From Phialophora verrucosa (taxonomy: Eukaryota; Ascomycota; Eurotiomycetes; Chaetothyriales; Herpotrichiellaceae), in the NCBI GenBank assembly GCA_002099365.1, contig MSED01000007.1:930001-994000 (forward strand): 64,000 nt of DNA, given 5' to 3'. The notes beneath the pieces were generated by a model. It worked only from the letters and a program-made list of their open reading frames with translations, did no database searches and was not told the origin of the DNA. This document shows positions 9,229 to 19,300 of the stretch, one piece after another (position 1 is the first letter of the stretch; each line of letters begins with the position of its first letter). Made by a program: the position numbers and the translations under genes.

Positions 9229-10442
9229 ATGTCGAAAACTGCTGTGTTTAAGGGTGCCATGTTTACCACTCTTGTTGTCTTCATCCCTGCAGTGCGAGAA
9301 ATATGGCGATATGTCCACTTGGTGCGGGCGGCGGCGGCTGCAGAAGCAAATGCCCGAAACAAGATTGCAAAGATCCCTCCTGAAATCGCGATAGATATCT
9401 TTGCGCGGACGTTTTCTGCCGACCCCGTCGTTGTGAGATGGGACCTGCACAAATCGGACCAGGCTTGCTTGGTGATGCCAGCGCACGTCCTGCATCTGGC
9501 CCTCAGCTGCCAAAAGTTCTGCAGAGAGTCAGTAGGAACGGTGCGGACGCTGGTGTGCAAAGGGGAGGCCCGGCCTTCGAACCTGCCGAAGACTCATGAG
9601 TCTCTGCGCCGCGTACAGGACGTCATCCTCGAGAACGGCCACGAGGCAGAACTCGACATACAAGGGTTTCATGCACTCAAGACAATTGTTTGCCGAGGGG
9701 GGGCAGTGTATTTTGTCACCGTGCCGTGTAACAACACAGCCTTTATCGACTTCCCGCACTCGGAAACGCTGATTCCCCATCGAAGTGCAGTTCAAGCGCA
9801 ATTGGGGAGCCAGCTGCCCGTTTGGCTGCGCAATATCGCGACAGACCCACAAAGTCGTGTCGACATCAGCATTGAGCTCCTCCTGCTCTTCGGCGCACCA
9901 TTGACAGTCCGGGAACACGCTTGGGATGCAGGCACCGGCTACCCTGCGATGGCCATGTGGTGCACTTGCAGATATCACTGGAGGAGCGGCACGATCTCCA
10001 ATATCTGGTCGTCTCCTTGATGGAGCGACGTGAAGGTTGTTGGGTGAGGGTTAACCCCTCAGATTCAACTTCGAGAGGTCGACTCGGCTATCATCTTCAT
10101 TTTCAACAGAGACGGCAATCTATGGCGGAGTCCTACCATGGCCGAACGTCTAGGTCCAGAACAGCAGAGCCGACGCCGGAGACCAAGTCAGCGTGGACCT
10201 CAAGGACCAGTCCATTTCCTCGCGGTATCAGCCGTAGGATGGAAGACTTTCCATATACGGAGTACTGGCTACATTGTACCTTTGTCTCGCCAAGTTGCAG
10301 TATTTTGATGCGCACGCTCCTTACTCCAGGATTGGGAATCGACTCTGTCTGTCGCAGCTTTGCAACTGTTAGAATTGCTGAGATGAACCATAGACGGGTT
10401 CAGTGTTGGGGTGAATTGATTGCAGTGGAACGATCGCCATGA
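9229..10442 (+). CDS. F-box-like hypothetical protein (3' structure uncertain)
   Basis: The start is the ATG at 9229. A hydrophobic segment lies at residues ~10-32, then a short F-box-like stretch (KIPPEIAIDIFARTF, residues ~47-61), then leucine-rich sequence typical of orphan fungal F-box proteins. The uninterrupted frame stops at 10020. However, the frame that reads ISLEERHDLQYLVVSLMERR from 9972 looks more coding than the frame it overlaps. An intron at 9907-9971 (GTCCGG...TTGCAG, 65 bp, phase 0) joins the two without an indel. A second possible intron, 10044-10109 (66 bp, 3n), would leave the frame open to 10442. The donor GTCCGG is weak, so a frameshift is the alternative. The function is not known beyond a possible SCF substrate adaptor. 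Confidence 0.45.
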
Positions 10443-11346
10443 TCGTCATAGGCAAGGAGTTCCAGACTGGGTGCGATAGTCGAGTACAAATGCCAGAAGT
10501 GCACAGTACGAGGACGAACGAGTAGATGGTCGTTCCAGGTCGAGGAATTCAGCATCCGTGCGCGTGCTCGAATTCAATTCTCTGATCCACCATCCATTCC
10601 TCCTTTGTGCCGTCATGGGTGGTTGCAAAGCATGTTACACGGCGTGGAAGGGTGGCAAGAGAAACTTCGATGGATCACCTCACATTAAGCTGTGGAGGTT
10701 CCTGCAGTCCCGCTGCTGCTACTGTATCACTTCGATTGTTTGTGTGACCCCTTTACGCACAGGCCGGGCAGGGAGATCGGCCAGGCCCTCGATAAGGATG
10801 CGTGAGGAATGGCATCAGATCATCAATATCACACGCCACGAGCAGCCCTTCTCGATTCTTCCGCCATGCCACTTTTTCAGGAGGCATGTTCACGGCCGTT
10901 GGAGTCCAATTTACAACATCGCTTGAGGTAGGTGGAGATCAGTGGCGCCAGCGTGGGATGGATCAAAATAGCACAGTGGGCGAGATTGGCGCACCTCATC
11001 GGGCCCGAAGGAGTAAAGCCTCGACTCGTAGGCTTGGTTTCAGGCAAGGGGCACGGCTGCTAGGGGTGCCCGCCGGGCACTGTGCGTGCCTGCCAGGGGT
11101 GCGTGTCAGATAAGCTCCGTCGGCCGAACCAAATTGATCGTCAGGTACGCCGCCTATCACAATCGCTCCTGACGCCCAGAACTGTCGATTCAAGAAGAAC
11201 CCGCCCGCGTCGCGAGCGTGTCAGGGATAAACCTATACATCCAAGCACGCAAACATGGACTCCTGCGCCCCCCCTCTCGTTGCTCGTCGTGTCTTTCACA
11301 GCGGTCGCTCGTTCCTTTCCTTCTGCCGTCGTGAGCATTGGGCGCC
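10443..11346. other. Intergenic, no gene seen
   Basis: Short frames on both strands (10558-10926 plus, 11141-11405 minus) lack recognisable content. The last ~100 bases are pyrimidine-rich, as expected just upstream of a fungal start site. Confidence 0.5.
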
Positions 11347-13020
11347 ATGAGCAGCATGGCAACGTCCCTTCCCCGCGGATTGGGCCCAGTGAGACTCCTC
11401 ATCATCTTTATTATCCTCGTCTCGCTTCTACTATTCCGCTCTTATTACCTCCCTGACCCCGATGCGCAGGCCGAGTATGGCTTGTCCTCGTCTCCAGGAC
11501 CTTGGTGGAGGGGCTCAAGCTCAAATACCCTCGCTGACGAACCCGATGTCGATCTCGAAGATGGTGTTTACGAATTCGACGAAGACACTGCCGCTCCTTC
11601 AGCGGTTGACAGCCCGGCAAAGTTGAACTCCGAGCAAGAACCAGAGGGAGAGGCAGATGAAAAGGCGGAGCCCGAGCCTGAGCCGCAAACTGGGCCAACC
11701 TACGCCTCTGGACCGGCAGTGCCTGCACCCGCTCCTGCCCCTGTACACCCAGATGGGGGGCATATCCCTGCGTGTCGCCAGCTACCAGGCGCAGACAAAG
11801 TGGTGGTGATAGTCAAGACTGGCGCTACAGAAGCCTTTGCCCGTGTGCCTGAGCTTCTGGTCACCCTTGGGGATTGCGCCCCTAACTTCATGATCTTCTC
11901 CGACATGGAACAACACATCGGCGAGTTCCATATTCAAGATGCGTTGGACGAGATCGGGCGAGAGTACAAGGACAAACACGCCGACTTTCAATTTTACAAC
12001 GCCATTCACGCCGCTCATGCTGCCCATGGCGATGTGAGTGTGCTTGGAGCCGACAAAGCCTGGGCCTTGGACAAGTGGAAGAATATCCCTATGCTTCACA
12101 AAGCCTACTCGAAATATCCCGATGCCGAATGGTTTATCACCATAGATGCGGACACATATCTCAGCTGGGCCAATCTACTGCTCTTGCTCGACCGCCTGGA
12201 TCCTGACGAGCCGCTTTATGCGGGCTGTGTCTATTGGCATGGCCCGACCCAGTTCGCCCAGGGTGGCACTGGCTACCTACTCTCCCGCAAGGCGGTTCAA
12301 AAATTCGAAGATATCCGAAGTCCTGAAAAGATAGCCGACTGGGAGAAGGAAACTTCCACAATCTGCTGCGGTGATGTAATGCTGGGGGTTGCAATGGGCC
12401 ATGCCGGGGTGTCTGTCAGCGGCGCCTGGCCAATGTTCCAAGTTGACCCCCCGTCGGGCTATACCTGGGGAGATCGCACGTGGTGCACACCTGCCATCAC
12501 CTGGCATCACGCTCATTCATACGAGGTAGAGGCCCTCTGGCAGTTTGAGCAGCAGTGGATCGAGAAGACCTGGGATGACGAAGACCCCGGTGCGGTTCCA
12601 TACCTCTTCAAGGACGTCTTCCAAGACTTCGTCATGCCACACGTCTCCGAGAAAAAGAAAGATTGGAACAATGGCTCCGGGGACAAGACATTCACCGAAC
12701 CCAAGGAAGGCCACGTCAAGGAAGACGCTGATTGGGATTGGAAGAACGATGAAGAGAAACAGAAGATGTGGGATGATCTCTCCGAGCTCGAGAAGGGCTC
12801 CGTTGAATCGGCCGACAAATGCCGTGAAGTGTGCGACTCCGACACAGAATGCGTACAGTTCTCCTGGCACCCCGGCACTTGCAAGCTGAGCCATTCCATC
12901 AAAATGGGTCGCCCTGTCGACGGCAAGGAAGAGTACATCTCTGGATGGATGCTTGACCGAATCGAAGAATTCGTGAAGGCGAGAGGAGAGTGTGGTGAAA
13001 TCTCGTGGCAAATCGGCTGA
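11347..13020 (+). CDS. Type II membrane glycosyltransferase, GT31/Fringe-like, with C-terminal PAN-like module
   Basis: 557 residues from the ATG at 11347; the TTG nine bases upstream is not a eukaryotic start. Residues ~15-33 (LLIIFIILVSLLLF core) form a signal anchor after a short basic cytosolic tail. A Pro/Glu-rich stem follows to ~residue 135. The catalytic domain shows the metal-binding DxD in WFITIDADTYLSW, the substrate region GCVYWHGPTQFAQGGTGYLL and the late motif WCTPAITWHHAHSYEVEALW, all typical of fungal GT31-like enzymes related to beta-1,3-galactosyltransferases and Fringe. The last ~80 residues, with ADKCREVCDSDTECVQFSWH and further Cys, resemble a PAN/Apple binding module. 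A Golgi lumen location is expected. Acceptor and donor are unknown. Confidence 0.85.
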   Translation: MSSMATSLPRGLGPVRLLIIFIILVSLLLFRSYYLPDPDAQAEYGLSSSPGPWWRGSSSNTLADEPDVDLEDGVYEFDEDTAAPSAVDSPAKLNSEQEPEGEADEKAEPEPEPQTGPTYASGPAVPAPAPAPVHPDGGHIPACRQLPGADKVVVIVKTGATEAFARVPELLVTLGDCAPNFMIFSDMEQHIGEFHIQDALDEIGREYKDKHADFQFYNAIHAAHAAHGDVSVLGADKAWALDKWKNIPMLHKAYSKYPDAEWFITIDADTYLSWANLLLLLDRLDPDEPLYAGCVYWHGPTQFAQGGTGYLLSRKAVQKFEDIRSPEKIADWEKETSTICCGDVMLGVAMGHAGVSVSGAWPMFQVDPPSGYTWGDRTWCTPAITWHHAHSYEVEALWQFEQQWIEKTWDDEDPGAVPYLFKDVFQDFVMPHVSEKKKDWNNGSGDKTFTEPKEGHVKEDADWDWKNDEEKQKMWDDLSELEKGSVESADKCREVCDSDTECVQFSWHPGTCKLSHSIKMGRPVDGKEEYISGWMLDRIEEFVKARGECGEISWQIG

Positions 13021-14189
13021 GCTTGTGTCTCGAGCTTGCTGGCCACATTACGACGTGACGATACCATGTTTTCTTCTTCGGCGGGCGAGCCTGCTATGGC
13101 TACTAGAGACGCAATTGCAATGAGACGGCCTCTGTTTAGATCAGAAGCCGACGCGGCTTCACAACGGGGATACACCATTGGGTCCGTTGCTAATCCAATG
13201 CGCTTCCAGAAGTGCGCTGTTCGACTTCAACTCCTATCTTCGGACTCGAAATATCTCTGTACATATTACCCGATTTCTTCTGAGCATTCGAGCGGGATCT
13301 GGCACCTTGCAAGAACATTTCACACTTTCTCCACCAGCGACAGAGTACGAACCTAGAAGAGCGCATAGAGGGTTTCCGTCTTTTTCGGTCTAGAGAGTCC
13401 GCTCGTTCACGCGACCATAGAGGCTGTATTTGTAGATATACCTTGGGACTACGGAGTATCTTTGCAGGTTTATGAGTTATGGAGCCATACCTAGGCACGG
13501 CACAGCACAGCAATTGTTTTGAATCGCGAGATCTCTGCAGCGCGGACTATCGTAGCACAGAGTGAGATTGAGATACCACTTTATAATACTGTACGAGCAC
13601 GTCCCCAATACCTTTGGCGTGCGTGCCTCGCTTGCCAATTCCAAGTCATCTCCCACGCTCGCAAGGGATCGCGAGAGACAGGCGTCTGACATACTAGACA
13701 GTACGTACCGCCTTCCTGTCACCTCCCGCGTCCATTCTTCTAGTTGTGGAAACAGTATGTACCGCCTTCCCGTCACTTGCTGCGTCCATTCTTCTGTGGA
13801 AATGTCCCGTCCGTGGATCCTGAGTGCATATGTAGCTTGGATGGCAATTTGGAACGTTGCGAGGCGAAACGATCTGATGTAGTCATGCCCAAACGTTCAA
13901 CACACATGTCCGCACGCATGAGACATCCTGGCTGTGGTGTTTAAATGACCCGAAATAGGATAATATGGATGGTGTAGGTGGGTGGATCAAAGTCAGTGAT
14001 GCTGAAGACATAATCCTCCCAAACGTACTGTGTAAGCACAGACCGTAGTGGATCTCCCAAAAGTATGCACAGCCTGTAGGGGTATCTCAGGTGAACGAAA
14101 GCCACTTTCCAAAGCTCCAAGGTGGGCTCGATGCGAATGACCACCGGCAGTGCCAATGTATGGAATGCTGCTCTTCCAGGACCAGCTGT
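13021..14189. other. Intergenic (convergent), with tandem duplication
   Basis: Lies between the 3' ends of the glycosyltransferase (plus) and CwfJ (minus) genes. It contains one TACGGAGTA nonamer (13450-13458) and an imperfect tandem duplication at 13698-13802. No coding sequence was recognised. Confidence 0.5.
13698..13802. repeat. Imperfect tandem duplication (54 + 51 bp)
   Basis: Unit 1 (13698-13751) and unit 2 (13752-13802) both begin ACAGTAYGTACCGCCTTCC and end TCCATTCTTCT...GTGGAA. They differ by a few substitutions, several of them C/T, and by a three-base gap. Confidence 0.85.
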
Positions 14190-15922
14190 TCACTTCATGG
14201 CAAAGTCGAACTCTTCAAAATCAGCTCGCAGACCATCGGCCTCTTCCTCCTCCGCTGCTTGCTCACTTCCGTCCTTGCGAAGCAGAGCGTCCATCCAATT
14301 GACTCGGTTCTCCAGCTGTAGCAGACCGGCCATGACTTCCCTGCCGAACCAAATGTTGAATTTCTGCTCCGTTGGCAAGGAGAAATATATCGACTTTGCC
14401 GTGCCGACATCCTCTTCTGCGTTCCCGTTTCCGTTGGTGTGATCGGCCATCTCGAGCGGGTTTCCCATCCAGGTCCAGACGCGGAAGTAGTCCGATCGTT
14501 CCGGGAGCTGGCTGTCGGCTTCACATGGCTGGAAGGTTGGGTACTTGTACTGTTCTGCCTTGACCTTGAAAGCCGCCTCCACCATGCCCTGCTTGATGCG
14601 GTCTGTCGGACATGGGATGAGTTGCCAGTGGAAATGCCTAATGCCCGTTCGGTTGACTTCCCAGCAGACCGTGCCGAGCTCGCCATGGCTTTTGGAGCCC
14701 ACCATGGCGCTCAGTGCCTTGCGGAACTTGGTCATCTCCTTGAATTCGGCCGCGATCTCTTGTAAACTTCTCTTGCCTTGGGCCATTTCGTCCGCAGCAT
14801 GGTAGTATGGAATGATCATGACGTGGCCGGTGAAGGACAGTTGAGGGAACGTCGTCGGGAGTGGTAAGGGTCCTCGTGAGACCGTGACCATGCTTTCCTC
14901 GCCAAGAGAAACGACGAGGTGAGTTTTAGAGCCCGGTTTGTTGAGACACATAAAGCAGTCGCTAGGATCGCTGCGCGGACCTTTTCGCGCACGTTTGTTG
15001 TAGCGTGGCTCGTACCCGTCGTCAGCATAGCGACGGTATGTACCCTGGTCGTCTAGAGCTGGTCGTTTGCGTGGTGGCGAAGACCTACTGAATGGTGATT
15101 CAGCCGGTGGCTCCACCGTCGCAGGTGGACGGGAAGTATCTAGAGTGAAGGCCGTCATCCATTCTTTGGTGGGTGCTGCCACGCTGGGTAGACTCTTGAA
15201 TCTGGTGACACTTGGCTCCTCGAGAGAATTGTAGTCGGCAAGGTGCTTGAAAGGCTCTCGCTCCCACAGGCCGGCCGGGCTACTAGAAAAGTGATACCAC
15301 GGTTTCAGAGCTTGACAGAGATTTGAGACCGACTGTGAGCCGCGAGCGCCATCAATCCCCGCAGGCAGCTCGATCTTAGACCCGTTCTGGATGTTAGCAG
15401 GCCACTCATTGGTGATGAGGATGTGGGCAGAATGAGCTCCATGTAGCCCTCGGGCCTCGTGATCTAAGTAGAATGGGTCGCAGTTTCCGGGCTTCTCAGT
15501 AGACGAGGCTTCACTTTGAAGTCGGCCTCCAAGGGAGACAAGTCTGACGCCTTCGGTGGTGGTCGTGATCCCCTTGCGACCTAAGTAGAAGAGGTTCGCA
15601 CATAGATCGGTTTCGAACTCGAGCTTTGCCCTGACAATCTCCGGGAAAGGGTTGTCGCCAACGGTGAAGTATGTCGGTAGGGGGATGTCGATCTGTCCAC
15701 TGAGAAGTGCGTCTAATTCATTTGAGCTCTGTTCATCTTTGTCGGAACTGAACAGGTCGCCGACAATGATGGCCATGGCGAAGTTCTGTTTGGCTTGCAG
15801 CTTTGATATCTTCCCAAAGGCCTTTTTGAATTCACCTTGGACGCTGCCGACAACGAGACTGAGAAGACGTCAGCGGCTCCTCAGCACGCACCAAGATTGA
15901 CTTACATCTTTGCGGTGCCCAT
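14190..15922 (-). CDS. CwfJ family protein (CWF19L1/Drn1-like lariat-debranching cofactor)
   Basis: Two exons, 15906-15922 and 14190-15858, joined across a 47-bp intron (GTAAGT...TTCTCAG), give 561 residues. The tiny first exon restores the classical start MGTAKILVVGSVQGEF; without it the longest frame begins inside the domain at MAIIVGDLF. The N-terminal ~220 residues are the degenerate metallophosphoesterase part. A disordered linker with basic patches follows. Then comes CwfJ_C_1, with SDCFMCLNKP and the HIT-like HFHWQ (HxHxQ) motif, and CwfJ_C_2 to the end. In yeast, Drn1 associates with the debranching enzyme Dbr1 and late spliceosome; fission yeast Cwf19 relatives act in intron lariat turnover. 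Nuclear action is inferred from the family. The gene is head to head with UTP20. Confidence 0.92.
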
Positions 15923-16378
15923 AGTGCGATCCTGACTTGGTCGCGAGATGGTCGTGGGTTGGAAGAGTGGGTTGTTCGTCCTTTCAGTCAAGAGCGCTCG
16001 TGGCCATTAGGGTTTCTCCAGCTTGGACGAATTGCAGATAACCTAGTCTTCAAGATGATAATAGATGTTTAAAAGTATTCCAGGCTCGCGCAACGGGACT
16101 TGAAAGTGAAGTGGATGTCACGTCTTGCCACTTGGTACTCGCGAGGTGATCCACAGTAGAGGGTGACGGTTTTGCTACTGCGGACCTTTGGCTGACCGAA
16201 GCGCAAATGGGGAATCGCATCCATCGATCGACTGTGCGGGGAAAGTTTTTGCTCTCGCCGCACCTGAGATTTTTGTCACATTCAAGCCGCACCGAGTGCA
16301 GACGAGATTTCTCGCTCACCATCAATCGAACCTTTAACAGACAATGCGGCTGGCCCTTGGACGGTGACAATCGCGGCC
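15923..16378. promoter_or_regulatory. Divergent promoter region CwfJ / UTP20
   Basis: 456 bp separate the two start codons. No gene lies inside. The region must carry both promoters; no canonical TATA box was found on either side. Confidence 0.5.
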
Positions 16379-19300
16379 ATGGCTCCAATATCCCCTGGGT
16401 TCCAACTTGTACCTTCGCGTAAGGCGAAGAAACAGACCACTTCGACAAATCTTCACCGATACGAATCCTTCACTAAGCGGATAGCCAGGTTGAAGATCGA
16501 CCCTGTTCATACTGTCGACAAGAGGAAGCCCACGGATGGCGACGCCGACATTTTGCACAGTTTCTTTCGTACAGCCTTAGAAGAGTGGGCAGAGCTGAAT
16601 TTGTCGCAAACGTTCACGAGATTCCTCAATAAAGCCAGTCCTCTGTCCGAGACTCTTCCGCAATTGCTCCACCATGCCGACACTGTCTTCGAGTTACTGG
16701 CCCAGCACATCGAGAAGAACGATGAACTTGCCCTCGAACCGCTCCTCAGCCTCCTTGCACATCTCGCCCATGATTTGGGTCAAGGCTTCAACCGATACTT
16801 CTCAAGGACGGTGGAGCTGATCGCACGAGTTGCAGCTGCGCAGGAGAAGGCAGATGTTATTGAGTGGTGCTTTACATGCCTGGCGTGGATGTTCAAGTAC
16901 CTGGCGAAATTCCTCGTACAAGATCTGCGGCCTCTGCTTGATATCATGACGCCATACCTGTCTTCCAAGAAGGATTACATTGTCCGGTTTAGCGCGGAAT
17001 CACTGGCTTTTCTGCTCAGAAAGGCAGCGGTGCTGTACCAGAAGAAGAGAGGCCCCCTGAGTCTCGCCATCAAGCACATTTTGGAGGCACTACCACAGGA
17101 CAACGAGTCTCCACACTACAGCACGTATCAGCTGGGCGTCATGAGTCTTTGTGTTGATAGTGCTCGCGGGCTCGACGGGCAGCTCCACTCATGCTCTGCA
17201 TCGCTGGTACGCTGTCTGTTGGATACTGCTCTCGCAATGAGCAACCAGCGTCAAGTCCAATCAACGGTGGAGGGAGTCATCATCGGGCTCATTCATGAGA
17301 CGGACAGCAGCGCATTTCGTCCCGCCCTAGAAGTGCTGCTCGAGGTTATGCGACATTGCGCCGCGTCGAATGATGCCAATCAAGTCTCTCTCTCTCTCAG
17401 ACTCCTCGTAGTGCTCCTTGGGACACGAAAGGGCTCAAGGATATCTGGGTGGGCTGACATCATGGAGACTTTCCTGTCTCTGGAAGAAGTAGCGCGGCAG
17501 CTAAGTGACGAGCTACCTCTCCTTCACTCGACCCTAGCCACTATCACGGCGGAGATCATTCAGTATGCTCCCATGGACCAATTGTTGCCGTTCTCACAGA
17601 AGCTGATGAACAGGGCGGCTGTATACCTCTCAGTCCGCGAGTATTTCGCGTTCTCAGCTCTCTGTGTGGAGCTGGGCAAGGAAAGGTTTACTGATCTAGT
17701 TCTTCCAAGATTACAACAATATATTGTTGAACATTGGTCTGCCGACGAGGTCAGCCTCTACTACACTCTCGAAAGATTACGACAAGAAAACGTACCTGTT
17801 GGCGGAGCAGCTACCACCGGCTCGTTGTTTTGTCCTGCGGACTATGAAGACTTCGCCATTCTTCAGCTAGTGGCAGAGTGGGAGGCTGCAAGTTCGTCTA
17901 CCACGCAACAACTTGCTGGTCGCCTCCGTCTCCCCAAGAATTCCCGTCTTTCTCGGAGCCCTGAAGCCGTTGGAAGAGCTCATGATGCCTATCATAAGCT
18001 GCTTAGCACAGCACTAGTGGAAGGAAGCAATGATTTCAATCTCCACCGACGTACGATCTTGGGCTGGGGGTTTGATTCGTACGTCGACATTGTTCCCAAA
18101 ACCGATCATCAACTCGAAGGCATTATAGGTCTTGTTATGAAAACCTCCCCAGATCATTTTCGCCTACAGCCCTTCGTCCATGCGGTATTTCGCCTATTCC
18201 GGAAGCATCTGCCAGCTCAGAGCTCAGAGCCTCGAAAGTTTGACAACCTTCGCCACCATCTGATTAAGAACCTGCTGGCCAATTCTTCAGGGTTGAAGAA
18301 AGAGTCTCTGCTTCTACTCCAGCTGGTTGAGGCAACGGATGCAAAGCCATGGCTGGCCGAGACGACGGACCTGATGGTTGAAATTCTCGAGACGCCGTAC
18401 GCCCCTACTGAAGTACGCAAAATTGCAATGTTGCTCAGGAGACTTCCTCAACTGCACAGAAGTATGCCACCGGAGTCTTCATACCAGGATCTGATCCCTT
18501 TCTATTGTCTTGGCATGCTGTCATCTTTCCATGACCGGGCGAGGAAGGACTTGTGCAGTACGCTCGCTCAGCTGGTAGAAACCGCGGCAACCGAAGAGGT
18601 GGTGGTTAACGTCGCCATGCAGTGGCTTCAGACACCTATGGATTCGGTCCAACCACAGCGGAATGGTGAAGAACAAATAAAGCGGCACATATCGTCCTTT
18701 GAATGCTCGCATCTGGCTCAAGTGGAATCTCTTTCCTCATCGGTCCTGAATGATTTCCAGAACTCAGACGACAGTTTTCGTGCTATAATAGAGGATGCGC
18801 ATCAAGTCGAAAACGTGGGCACACCGCAGAATGGTCGGACTCTAGCTCTGCAGGTATTGGCAGCAATACCAGCCTCTGCAGAGCGCCGTTCTCGATTACT
18901 GGTGCCTATATTCCTGGCTGCGCCGTTCAGCCGCGGGCAGCTGCCTGCAACCTCTGATTCTGACGCTTCTGGGTCTTCACACACTTTGACACCTGAACTT
19001 GATGATCACGCATGGTCCCTCGCAGACCGCAGGGCGCTATTGACTCTTTTCAGCAAGTTTGTCAATCCACGAGTGCTTTTCAAGTCTCCGGACGCGTATA
19101 ACAAGCTCATCGATCTCCTGAGTAACGGCAATGATGACATTCGGAAACTCGCATTTCATGCGGTCTTGACCTGGAAAGACCCGGTGCTGACACGATATGA
19201 GGCCAAGCTAACCCAACTCGCCGAAGGAAAGCTAGCAGCTTCTGATATCAGCACGTTTCTGGGCACAGACGAAGAGCCAGATTCCGTCAAGTCGGCGGAT

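Noticed and set aside
16364..16378. GTG, TTG or CTG upstream extensions of UTP20, the MDR, SDR, HET, GT31-like and EEP genes
   Set aside because: These rest on non-ATG starts, which are not expected in a fungal nuclear gene; the first in-frame ATG was used.
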